Below, one piece after another: positions 1 to 5,551 of a stretch of DNA of 8,899 nt (within the stretch, counting starts at the first letter, position 1; every line of letters starts with the position of its first letter). The notes below the pieces were generated by a model. That model did no database searches. It saw nothing but the letters and a program-made list of their open reading frames with translations, and was not told the origin of the DNA. The stretch is from the NCBI GenBank assembly GCA_937900725.1, contig CALCFP010000222.1, positions 1 through 8,899 of the forward strand, written 5' to 3'. Both the position numbers and the translations under genes were made by a program. The stretch is from an uncultured Bacteroidota bacterium. GTDB lineage: Bacteria > Bacteroidota > Bacteroidia > Bacteroidales > SZUA-534.

Positions 1-158
1 GGCAGGAGGAACAGCAAACACCCGGTCAGCTTATTTCCAAATGAATGCTCAATCAATAATCTGTGCGCCTTCGTGCTTGCTATCAGAATGCTTGTAATCT
101 TGACCGCCCCGATGACCGCTACCCATATCCACATCCAAAGCGGGATGTTCAGGAAAGA
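1..158 (-). pseudogene. C-terminal fragment of a CDP-alcohol phosphatidyltransferase-like membrane protein (both ends missing)
   Basis: Read on the minus strand this stretch is open to the left edge. It encodes a hydrophobic segment, IPLWMWIWVAVIGAVKITSI, then a basic stretch and the end HSFGNKLTGCLLFLL. This pattern (aromatic-rich helix, K at the helix end, H-x-x-x-NK-x-TG, then a Leu-rich helix) resembles the last two membrane helices of small CDP-alcohol phosphatidyltransferases, which make phospholipid head groups at the inner membrane. The catalytic motif of that family would lie N-terminal of the visible part and is absent. The frame remains open to about position 280, but beyond ~158 the opposite strand is clearly uvrA, so the gene has lost its 5' part there. 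The family call is from remembered sequence patterns, not a search. The fragment may be an intact gene cut by a chimeric junction rather than a true pseudogene. Confidence 0.45.
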
Positions 159-1907
159 CAGTATTTTCACGGCATAAACGACTTCTTCAAGTTCGTGGAG
201 CAGAATGCATACAAGATCCAGTACCGTGTGCTGATGTCGCGCTATCGCGGACGCACGGAATGTCCCGTTTGCCACGGCTCACGGCTCAAGGCGGAAGCCG
301 AATATGTGAAGGTGAACGGATATTCCATTGTCGATTTGGTGAATTTGCCTGTCAACGAGTTGAATCAGGTGTTCAATTCGTTTAAGTTTGATGCACACGA
401 TGAAAAAATTGCAGGCCGATTGCTTGTTGAGATAAGGAACCGCATCGGTTTCCTGAAAGATGTGGGATTAGGATATCTTACGTTGAGCCGTCTGTCGTCA
501 ACGTTGAGCGGTGGCGAGAGCCAGCGAATAAATCTTGCCACATCGTTGGGAAGCAGTCTTGTCGGTTCGCTTTACATTCTCGATGAGCCTTCAATCGGGC
601 TTCATTCTAAAGATACCGAATTGCTTATCAAGGTTTTGCGCAATCTTCAGCGTATAGGCAACACGGTCGTTGTTGTCGAGCACGATGAGGATATTATCCG
701 TTCGGCCGACGAAATCATCGACATAGGCCCATTGGCAGGACGTTTGGGTGGCGAAGTGGTGTTCCACGGCGATCACCAACAACTCGAAAAAGAGGAGAAA
801 AGCCTTACTGCGCAATATCTTACAGGCAAGTTAAGCATTCCAGTTTCCGAATTCCGTCGCAAATGGCGCGATTTCATCGGAATTGAAGGCGCTTGCGAAA
901 ACAACCTGAAAAACGTTGACGTCAAGTTCCCGCTCGGAACCATAACGGTTGTCACAGGCGTCTCGGGAAGCGGAAAATCGACACTTGTCAACAAGATACT
1001 CTACAACGCTCTTCTGAAATACTATGGCGGGCAAGCCGAACAGCGTACGGGCAATTTCCGCAAATTGTACGGCGACCTAAAGCGCATCAGCCGTGTCGAA
1101 TACGTTGACCAGAATCCAATAGGCAAGTCAACTCGTTCAAATCCAGCATCGTATATCAAGGCTTACGACGAGATTCGCAAACTCTATGCCGACCAGCAGG
1201 GGGCAAAGATTATGGGAATGTCGCCGTCGTTCTTCTCGTTCAATGTCGATGGAGGCCGTTGCGAGGAATGCAAGGGCGCAGGCATCAAGGTCATCGAGAT
1301 GATTAAGATAGAGATGCAGTTTATGGCCGATGTTGAGTTGGTTTGCGAGAGTTGCCACGGCCAGCGGTTCAAGCAAGTGGTGCTCGATGTCCGCTATCGT
1401 GACAAGAATATCAACGATGTCTTGAATATGACTGTCAATGAAGCAGTGGAGTTCTTTGGTCAGGACTCTGATTCTACCTGCCGTCGAATTGTGGAACGCC
1501 TGAAGCCGTTGGTCGATGTAGGACTCGGCTACATCAAGTTGGGGCAGTCGTCGAGCACCTTGAGCGGTGGCGAGAGCCAGCGCGTCAAATTGGCGTCGTT
1601 CCTTGGCTCCGAGGAGTCGGGCACGCCTACAATGTTCATTTTTGACGAACCTACTACAGGCTTGCATTTTCACGATATCAGCAAACTGATGAAGTCCTTC
1701 AATGCGCTTGTCGACAAGGGACACACGGTTTTGATTATCGAGCATAATCTCGAAGTCATAAAATGTGCCGATTGGGTTATCGACCTTGGCCCTGAAGGTG
1801 GTCAGCAAGGCGGTAACATCGTTTTTGAAGGAACACCAGAGGATTTAGTCGGATGTGAACAGTCTTATACGGGTAAATATTTGAAAGATAAATTGATAAA
1901 ACTATAA
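63..1907 (+). CDS. uvrA: UvrA excinuclease ABC subunit A, N-terminally truncated
   Basis: UvrA is the damage-recognition ATPase of nucleotide excision repair; it acts as a dimer in the cytoplasm with UvrB. The frame gives 614 residues against about 930-950 for the family. UvrA-like sequence begins near residue 33 (QYFHGINDFFKF, about position 159). The 32 residues before it do not look like UvrA, and stops in this frame lie at 42-44 and 57-59, so the GTG at 63 is only nominal. Visible parts: CPVC zinc knuckle (67-70), ABC signature LSGGESQR (148-155), Walker B YILDEPS (171-177) and H-loop EH (206-207) of the first ATPase; Walker A GVSGSGKST (299-307), C-terminal zinc finger Cys400/403 and Cys428/431, second LSGGESQR (500-507), Walker B FIFDEPT (525-531) and EH (560-561). 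The first Walker A and UvrB-binding part are missing, so this product could not work as UvrA. Truncation probably reflects a junction near 130-165. Confidence 0.93.
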   Translation: MRLRACYQNACNLDRPDDRYPYPHPKRDVQERQYFHGINDFFKFVEQNAYKIQYRVLMSRYRGRTECPVCHGSRLKAEAEYVKVNGYSIVDLVNLPVNELNQVFNSFKFDAHDEKIAGRLLVEIRNRIGFLKDVGLGYLTLSRLSSTLSGGESQRINLATSLGSSLVGSLYILDEPSIGLHSKDTELLIKVLRNLQRIGNTVVVVEHDEDIIRSADEIIDIGPLAGRLGGEVVFHGDHQQLEKEEKSLTAQYLTGKLSIPVSEFRRKWRDFIGIEGACENNLKNVDVKFPLGTITVVTGVSGSGKSTLVNKILYNALLKYYGGQAEQRTGNFRKLYGDLKRISRVEYVDQNPIGKSTRSNPASYIKAYDEIRKLYADQQGAKIMGMSPSFFSFNVDGGRCEECKGAGIKVIEMIKIEMQFMADVELVCESCHGQRFKQVVLDVRYRDKNINDVLNMTVNEAVEFFGQDSDSTCRRIVERLKPLVDVGLGYIKLGQSSSTLSGGESQRVKLASFLGSEESGTPTMFIFDEPTTGLHFHDISKLMKSFNALVDKGHTVLIIEHNLEVIKCADWVIDLGPEGGQQGGNIVFEGTPEDLVGCEQSYTGKYLKDKLIKL

Positions 1908-1909
1908 GA

Positions 1910-2389
1910 ATGATTGAAGATAAAGATGGGCTGATAGTGGCTGTCGGCAATGCGATGGAGCATTATCTTGACGAGTTCAATGCAGGTTGGTATATCGACT
2001 ATACCACGCAAGATGTTGTGATGATTGAAGATTACATTTTCGAACTCGACGATGATGCAAAGTCGGAAGTCAAGTGGGAGAAGGATATGGTTGACATTGT
2101 ACGCAACCACCATTTGGAGCGCATTGACAATCCTTCGGACAGCATTAAGCGTCAGGTGATGCAGGATTTTGCCGAAATGCAACCCAGCAAGAACATTCGC
2201 GGGCACTTGGAATTCTCAATCATTCAGCAACAAGAGTTCGCATCGTTCAAGAATGTGGTTTACGAACTTGGATTGGAGCGTGCTTGGACCGAATTCCGCA
2301 CCGAAGAGTATCAGCGCATAGCGAAGAAATGGGTGAAGAAGAAGCGTTTCGATTTCATCGACGGGCAGTTGGTCCGCCGTACAGATTGA
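1910..2389 (+). CDS. UPF0158 family protein, function unknown
   Basis: A 159-residue acidic, soluble protein with no signal peptide or membrane segment. Its layout fits the uncharacterised UPF0158 family: an N-terminal part with aromatic residues and an acidic stretch (GWYIDYTTQDVV, then FELDDD), a central region, and a C-terminal helix pattern of the type F..V..ELG.ERAWTEFR.EEYQRIAKKWV (about 113-142). The ATG lies 2 nt after the uvrA stop, so the two genes are almost certainly co-transcribed and probably translationally coupled. Base composition resembles uvrA. No catalytic motif can be named, and I assign no function; a role related to DNA repair would rest only on position. Confidence 0.72.
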   Translation: MIEDKDGLIVAVGNAMEHYLDEFNAGWYIDYTTQDVVMIEDYIFELDDDAKSEVKWEKDMVDIVRNHHLERIDNPSDSIKRQVMQDFAEMQPSKNIRGHLEFSIIQQQEFASFKNVVYELGLERAWTEFRTEEYQRIAKKWVKKKRFDFIDGQLVRRTD

Positions 2390-2440
2390 CGTGTTGAATT
2401 TGCTCTCAAAAGTTACAATATATTCGACTTTGTAGTTGTC

Positions 2441-2469
2441 TTGCATCCCTTGTCGTTTTTATACTTTTG
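2441..2469 (+). promoter_or_regulatory. candidate Bacteroidota promoter pointing antisense into the XRE gene
   Basis: TTG (2441-2443), an 18-nt spacer and TACTTTTG (2462-2469) fit the Bacteroidota -33/-7 pattern (TTTG or TTG, then TAnnTTTG). It lies in the 126-base gap between the convergent UPF0158 and XRE genes and points rightward into the 3' end of the XRE gene. No convincing gene follows on the plus strand, only a 12-codon frame from 2507. AT-rich DNA makes chance matches likely. Confidence 0.25.
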
Positions 2470-2501
2470 TGTAAAGTTTTTTGGTATTTGTTTTGCACAA
2501 C

Positions 2502-2519
2502 TTGAAATGCTAATTTCAA
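2502..2519. terminator. short hairpin at the end of the XRE gene, weak terminator candidate
   Basis: TTGAAAT (2502-2508) and ATTTCAA (2513-2519) form a 7-bp AT-rich stem with loop GCTA. It overlaps the stop codon of the minus-strand regulator. There is no clean T-run on the minus strand, so termination would be weak. The rest of the 2390-2515 gap is AT-rich and holds no other supported feature. Confidence 0.2.
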
Positions 2520-2830
2520 ATTGTTTTATCTTTCTTATTGTTTGACTCTTCTTTTTGAGGTAATTCAAAATCAAACATTTTGCGAGGAGGAATGTCAAGT
2601 GCTCTTGTTATGGCGAAAACTGTACTTAAAGTAGGATTGATTTTCGCCGTTTCAATTCTCGCGATTTGACTTAAAGACAATCCAGACTCAAACGCAAGTT
2701 GCGTTTGAGTAATTCCAATTTCTTTGCGAAGTTCTTTCAAATGCTTCGCAAAAGCCATAAGACTGTCTTCATCGAAGATGAGAATTCTATTTTCTGTACT
2801 CGTTTTCACGAAACGAAAAATAGTTCTCAT
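2516..2830 (-). CDS. XRE-family helix-turn-helix transcriptional regulator
   Basis: A 104-residue protein made almost entirely of one Cro/C1-type DNA-binding domain. From FAKHLKELRKEIG (about 27-39) it runs through ITQTQLAFESGLS (40-52) and LSQIARIETAKINPTLSTV (53-71) to ITRALDIPPRKMFDFEL, with a charged tail. The pattern Q-x-x-LA-x-x-x-GLS-x-SQI-x-RIE is typical of XRE regulators. The start is uncertain. The ATG at 2830 lies only 1 base from a promoter-like TAGTTTTG element (minus strand, 2839-2832), so transcription might begin at or inside this codon. The alternatives are GTG at 2809 and ATG at 2758 (80 residues). The segment D-E-D-S-L just before Met25 resembles the usual N-terminus of such regulators, which favours a start upstream of 2758. 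The gene is divergent from the lipoprotein, has an operator-like inverted repeat in front, and no partner toxin gene follows it. It probably autoregulates (inference). Confidence 0.82.
   Translation of the reverse strand: MRTIFRFVKTSTENRILIFDEDSLMAFAKHLKELRKEIGITQTQLAFESGLSLSQIARIETAKINPTLSTVFAITRALDIPPRKMFDFELPQKEESNNKKDKTI
2686..2710. repeat. 25-bp perfect palindrome inside the XRE gene
   Basis: Arms ACTCAAACGCAA (2686-2697) and TTGCGTTTGAGT (2699-2710) are exact reverse complements around a single central G at 2698; pairing breaks at 2685/2711. It lies over the codons for the residues TQTQLAFES of the helix-turn-helix. It could form a hairpin in the mRNA or be a symmetric protein-binding site. 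Confidence 0.85.
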
Positions 2831-2831
2831 A

Positions 2832-2839
2832 CAAAACTA
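2832..2839 (-). promoter_or_regulatory. candidate -7 element of the XRE regulator promoter
   Basis: On the minus strand this reads TAGTTTTG, a match to the Bacteroidota -7 consensus TAnnTTTG. The nearest TTG upstream (2866-2864 on the minus strand) is 24 nt away, longer than usual, so there is no well-placed -33. The inverted repeat at 2842-2859 sits immediately upstream, where a bound protein could block or assist polymerase. Confidence 0.4.
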
Positions 2840-2841
2840 AC

Positions 2842-2859
2842 TATAGCATAGGTGCTATA
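2842..2859. promoter_or_regulatory. operator-like inverted repeat between XRE regulator and lipoprotein
   Basis: TATAGCA (2842-2848) and TGCTATA (2853-2859) are perfect 7-bp inverted arms separated by TAGG. The symmetry and 18-bp size suit a dimeric XRE repressor. The site lies 2 nt upstream of the minus-strand -7 element and 17 nt upstream of the plus-strand -7 element, so one bound regulator could control both genes. Binding by the adjacent XRE protein is inference. Confidence 0.55.
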
Positions 2860-2876
2860 ATGCCAAAAAATATTAT

Positions 2877-2884
2877 TATATTTG
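2877..2884 (+). promoter_or_regulatory. candidate -7 element of the lipoprotein gene
   Basis: TATATTTG matches the Bacteroidota -7 consensus TAnnTTTG. No TTG or TTTG is found at the usual distance upstream; that position borders the inverted repeat ending at 2859. The implied transcript has a leader of about 65-70 nt, AT-rich and without a clear Shine-Dalgarno, before the ATG at 2957. Confidence 0.4.
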
Positions 2885-2956
2885 TGAAGTATAATGTTAT
2901 TAAACAATGAGAAGAGTATTTATGGTTTTAAAAACTTTAATTTAAATTAATTAATT

Positions 2957-3643
2957 ATGAAAATAAATAGTCTAATAGGTGTTTTGAGTACGTTTTGTGT
3001 TGTTTCTATCTGTTCTTGTGGTAGTAATGGTTCTAATGTGTCGGCAGAGAGAGCACAATATGTAAAGGATTCTATAGCAAGAGCACAATTTGTTAAAGAT
3101 TCAATCGCTAAAGAAGAGTTCCGAAGAGACTCTATTGCCAAAGCAACGGAAAATGCAAAAATTATTAATAAATGTAAATCATTATATATTGTTGATAAAG
3201 ATGAATTTAGTAAATACCAATGGATAAAACCTAAATCTGCACCGAAATACCGAAATAGTAATGGTGTGTATTGTTATTTTGCATTAGAAAATGATAAACC
3301 AAAATTACTCCGATTTGTGTTTCAGTATTATGCAGATAGTTGGTTGTTTATTGATAATATGGTATTCAATATTGATGATGAATTGATTACTATAAAACCA
3401 ACTATGAAGACGGATTGTGGAGAAGGAGGAAATATTTGGGAATGGTGTGATGAATATGTTGGAGGTGATGTCGTTAATGAAGATTTTATAAAGAAAATAG
3501 CAAATGCTAAATCTGTCAAGGTTAAGTTAAATGGAACAAATTATTATGATACAAAGACATTAACTCCTAATCAAATAAAATCTATAAAAGATACTTATGA
3601 TTATTATACTGCATTAGGAGGTAAAATTATCAAGAAACAATAA
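2957..3643 (+). CDS. putative lipoprotein with N-terminal 10-residue repeats, function unknown
   Basis: 228 residues. The N-terminus is a short lipoprotein signal (K2, hydrophobic 6-18, then I-C-S-Cys21), so it is probably lipidated at Cys21 and held in the cell envelope. A Ser/Asn linker precedes three tandem 10-residue units, RAQYVKDSIA, RAQFVKDSIA and KEEFRRDSIA (32-61), likely a charged helix. The remainder is a compact domain with aromatic and acidic residues (YADSWLFIDN, GGNIWEWCDEYVGGD, and a C-terminal NYYD). It resembles hypothetical proteins of Bacteroidota that share a W-L-F-I core and W-E-W-x-D-E segment, but I know no function. ATG 2957 follows an AT-rich leader. Sampled 60-base lines are 23-27% GC, far below uvrA (53-57%), suggesting acquisition from elsewhere. 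It is divergent from the XRE gene and may be its regulatory target (inference). Confidence 0.75.
   Translation: MKINSLIGVLSTFCVVSICSCGSNGSNVSAERAQYVKDSIARAQFVKDSIAKEEFRRDSIAKATENAKIINKCKSLYIVDKDEFSKYQWIKPKSAPKYRNSNGVYCYFALENDKPKLLRFVFQYYADSWLFIDNMVFNIDDELITIKPTMKTDCGEGGNIWEWCDEYVGGDVVNEDFIKKIANAKSVKVKLNGTNYYDTKTLTPNQIKSIKDTYDYYTALGGKIIKKQ
3050..3139 (+). repeat. three tandem 30-nt coding repeats in the lipoprotein gene
   Basis: Three in-frame 30-nt units encode RAQ(Y/F)VKDSIA twice and then the diverged KEEFRRDSIA. The first two units differ at several bases but at only one residue. Such repeats can change in number between strains. Confidence 0.75.
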
Positions 3644-3667
3644 TATGATGTATAGTTGTTTGCATAA

Positions 3668-3695
3668 AAAAAGTCTCGCCAAAGCGAGACTTTTT
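3668..3695. terminator. bidirectional intrinsic terminator between lipoprotein and universal stress protein genes
   Basis: AAAAAGTCTCGC (3668-3679) and GCGAGACTTTTT (3684-3695) form a 12-bp perfect stem with loop CAAA. It has a GC-rich core, an A-run before and a T-run after, so it can end transcripts from both sides. It lies 24 nt past the lipoprotein stop and 31 nt past the stop of the convergent universal stress gene. Confidence 0.9.
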
Positions 3696-3726
3696 ATTTA
3701 TAAATAAATCATTGGTAATCTTATTG

Positions 3727-4602
3727 TTAGCAAGCGGGAGTCTTGAAAATTACATTGTATTTGTTATGAGGAACGATGCTCATTACAGGCACTTTCGCCT
3801 TGCTTACGATGCTCTTTGCAAACGAGCCCAGGAACGAAGTCACAATTTCAAGTTGTTGGTGAGTTGTTATTATTACCATATCGCCATTGTTTGAGTCGAT
3901 AAAGTCGAGAACGCCGTCAACTTGGTCGTCGGTCTTGAACAGGTTGCCTGTACATTTTATGCCACGTTCGGTGATGTAGTTCACCACTTGATCCTGTTGC
4001 TGACGTAACTTCTTGTATAGCAATTCGTCGTTGAACGTGTATGCTGAAACCACCATGATTTCGGCATTCAGTTTCTTTGCGATGTCAACAGCGTCGACAA
4101 CCTTCTCGCGTGTCTCTTTTGATATGTCGAGAGGCAGGATTATGCGTTTGATGTCAGAGTCTTTCGGCTCGCATTTGATTGTGATTACAGGGCACTGCGC
4201 TTCAGAAACGACACGTAGCGCATTTGTTCCGATAATCAGTTTCTTGATGTTGTCGGCGTGGCTTGTGCCCATAATTATTGCGCTTGCATTCAGCGATTTG
4301 GCCGTTTGCATTATCGTGTCGCAAAGTTTGCCTTTGGCAATCAGGCAGTCGAATTGCGAATCGTCAATATCGGCAGACTTGTGCACGAAATTGCGCATAT
4401 GGTCTTGCAGTTTCTTTAGCAATATATCTCTTTCCACATCAGTGAAAAAATCCGACCAGATAGGGTCCACACCTTTGATGACGTTGATGAATGTGATTTT
4501 CCCGTTAAGCGTTTTGTTCAACTTGACGGCATATTTTAGTCCGAAGATTGACTTGTCAGAATAATCTATCGGCACTAGTAAATGGCTTTTTTGTGCTTCC
4601 AT
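3727..4602 (-). CDS. tandem-domain universal stress protein (UspA family)
   Basis: A cytoplasmic protein of 291 residues with two Usp domains, about 6-146 and 150-278; single-domain family members are about 140-150. Domain 1 opens with HLLVPIDYSD (the Asp that contacts nucleotide in ATP-binding members) and ends with MGTSHADNIKKLIIGTNALRVV (111-132), a variant of the G-x2-G-x9-G-S/T loop lacking the second Gly. Domain 2 opens with KRIILPLDIS and has TTHQQLEIVTSFLGSFAKSI, with the first glycines of the loop lost, so it may not bind ATP. Usp proteins support survival under stress and growth arrest; the specific role here is unknown. I chose ATG 4602 over the longer in-frame TTG at 4629, because that TTG overlaps a good -7 promoter element. 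It is divergent from the nucleoside phosphorylase and ends at the shared terminator near 3680. Confidence 0.92.
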   Translation of the reverse strand: MEAQKSHLLVPIDYSDKSIFGLKYAVKLNKTLNGKITFINVIKGVDPIWSDFFTDVERDILLKKLQDHMRNFVHKSADIDDSQFDCLIAKGKLCDTIMQTAKSLNASAIIMGTSHADNIKKLIIGTNALRVVSEAQCPVITIKCEPKDSDIKRIILPLDISKETREKVVDAVDIAKKLNAEIMVVSAYTFNDELLYKKLRQQQDQVVNYITERGIKCTGNLFKTDDQVDGVLDFIDSNNGDMVIITTHQQLEIVTSFLGSFAKSIVSKAKVPVMSIVPHNKYNVIFKTPAC

Positions 4603-4610
4603 TTTTTTTG

Positions 4611-4618
4611 TATTTTTG
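4611..4618 (+). promoter_or_regulatory. candidate -7 element for the phosphorylase operon
   Basis: TATTTTTG matches TAnnTTTG, with a TTTG ending 17 nt upstream, slightly closer than usual. It lies inside the uspA promoter region, so the two promoters would face each other. T-rich surroundings make a chance match possible. Confidence 0.3.
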
Positions 4619-4626
4619 ATAATATA

Positions 4627-4656
4627 CAAATTTATAATTTACAATAGATTTTACAA
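4627..4656 (-). promoter_or_regulatory. promoter of the universal stress protein gene
   Basis: On the minus strand TTG (4656-4654), 19 nt of spacer, and TAAATTTG (4634-4627) fit the Bacteroidota -33/-7 promoter pattern very well. The expected start of transcription near 4622 leaves a leader of about 20 nt before the ATG at 4602. Confidence 0.6.
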
Positions 4657-4672
4657 CATAAATGTTATAGAT

Positions 4673-5548
4673 ATGGCAGAGTTTATTCCAGATTCAGAAT
4701 TGATATTGAATGCCGATGGCAGTGTGTTCCATTTGCATTTGCATCCCGATGACGTCGCCGACAATGTGATACTTGTAGGCGACCCAGGCCGTGTCGATAT
4801 GGTCTCGTCGTTTTTCTCAAAGGTTGAAGTCGAGGCGCAGAACCGCGAGTTCCGTACCCGTACAGGCCTGTTCAACGGCAAGCGTGTGACGGTAGTCTCA
4901 ACGGGCATCGGCACCGATAATATCGATATCGTGGTAAACGAACTTGACGCGGTAGTCAACATTGATTTGGAAAAACGTGTTGCAAAAGAGCAGAAACGCA
5001 GTCTCAACCTGATTCGCATTGGAACGTCGGGCGCGTTGCAGGCCGATATAGCAGTAGGAACGCCAGTCATCTCGGAAATGGCAATCGGCTTCGACGGAAT
5101 GCTCAACTACTACCGCGACCGCAACAAGGTCAGCAATCTCGAAATGGAGAACGCATTCAAGAAACATATGTCGTGGAATCCGTTGCTCACATCGCCTTAC
5201 TTCGTCAACTCGTCGAGCGCGTTGCTCCAGAAAGTGGGCTTCGATATGCATAAAGGCGTGACAATTTCCGCTCCTGGGTTTTATGGACCTCAAGGACGTG
5301 TCTTGCGCTTGCCTTTGCAGGACCCTGATATCAACGAGAAGATAACCGCTTTTGAGTATGAAGGCAAGAAAATAACCAACTACGAGATGGAGTGCTCCGC
5401 AATATACGGCTTGTCGGCCTTGCTCGGGCACAATGCAGTTACGGTCTGCAGTATCATTGCCAACCGTTTGAACAAGAGCGCAAACAGTTCATACAAGGGC
5501 TCAATGTCCGACTTGGTTGAAACAGTTTTGCAACGAATAACTGAATAG
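4673..5548 (+). CDS. nucleoside phosphorylase, uridine phosphorylase type
   Basis: A 291-residue cytoplasmic enzyme of the PNP/UDP phosphorylase family, which splits a nucleoside with phosphate into base and ribose-1-phosphate for salvage. Motifs in order: GDPGR (36-40, phosphate binding), STGIG (76-80), IRIGTSG (114-120), FYGPQGR (203-209), and NYEMECSAIYG (236-246, ribose binding). The Q-x-R pair Q207/R209 matches the uracil-binding Gln/Arg of Escherichia coli Udp, favouring pyrimidine over purine nucleosides. It is about 40 residues longer than E. coli Udp (253), partly from the N-terminus and an insert near 141-175 (residues NYYRDRNKVSNLEMEN), as I would expect for Bacteroidota members. 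ATG 4673 is preferred to the in-frame TTG at 4616, which is in the promoter area. It is first in a probable operon with the next two genes; the spacing to the next ATG is 3 nt. Confidence 0.88.
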   Translation: MAEFIPDSELILNADGSVFHLHLHPDDVADNVILVGDPGRVDMVSSFFSKVEVEAQNREFRTRTGLFNGKRVTVVSTGIGTDNIDIVVNELDAVVNIDLEKRVAKEQKRSLNLIRIGTSGALQADIAVGTPVISEMAIGFDGMLNYYRDRNKVSNLEMENAFKKHMSWNPLLTSPYFVNSSSALLQKVGFDMHKGVTISAPGFYGPQGRVLRLPLQDPDINEKITAFEYEGKKITNYEMECSAIYGLSALLGHNAVTVCSIIANRLNKSANSSYKGSMSDLVETVLQRITE

Positions 5549-5551
5549 TAG

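Noticed and set aside
1..62. UvrA reading upstream of 63 restored by a simple frameshift
   Set aside because: None of the three plus frames before about 159 shows UvrA-like sequence, while the minus strand shows a different gene family, so one indel does not explain the truncation.
1137..1808. 223-codon minus-strand open frame across uvrA
   Set aside because: It lies fully opposite clear UvrA sequence with both ABC motifs; it is a by-product of uvrA codon use.
2516..2830. Antitoxin of a toxin-antitoxin pair
   Set aside because: No toxin-like gene lies next to it on the same strand; the divergent neighbour is a lipoprotein and the downstream gene is a convergent UPF0158 member.
2907..2945. 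12-codon frame in the lipoprotein leader
   Set aside because: It could be an upstream leader peptide, but it has no ribosome site or attenuator-like hairpin, so there is no support beyond being open.
4013..4564. 183-codon plus-strand open frame opposite the universal stress gene
   Set aside because: The minus strand encodes a clear two-domain Usp protein; the plus frame is Ser/Ile-rich shadow sequence.
4898..5431. 177-codon minus-strand open frame opposite the phosphorylase
   Set aside because: The plus strand carries all phosphorylase motifs here, and the minus product shows no recognisable family or start context.
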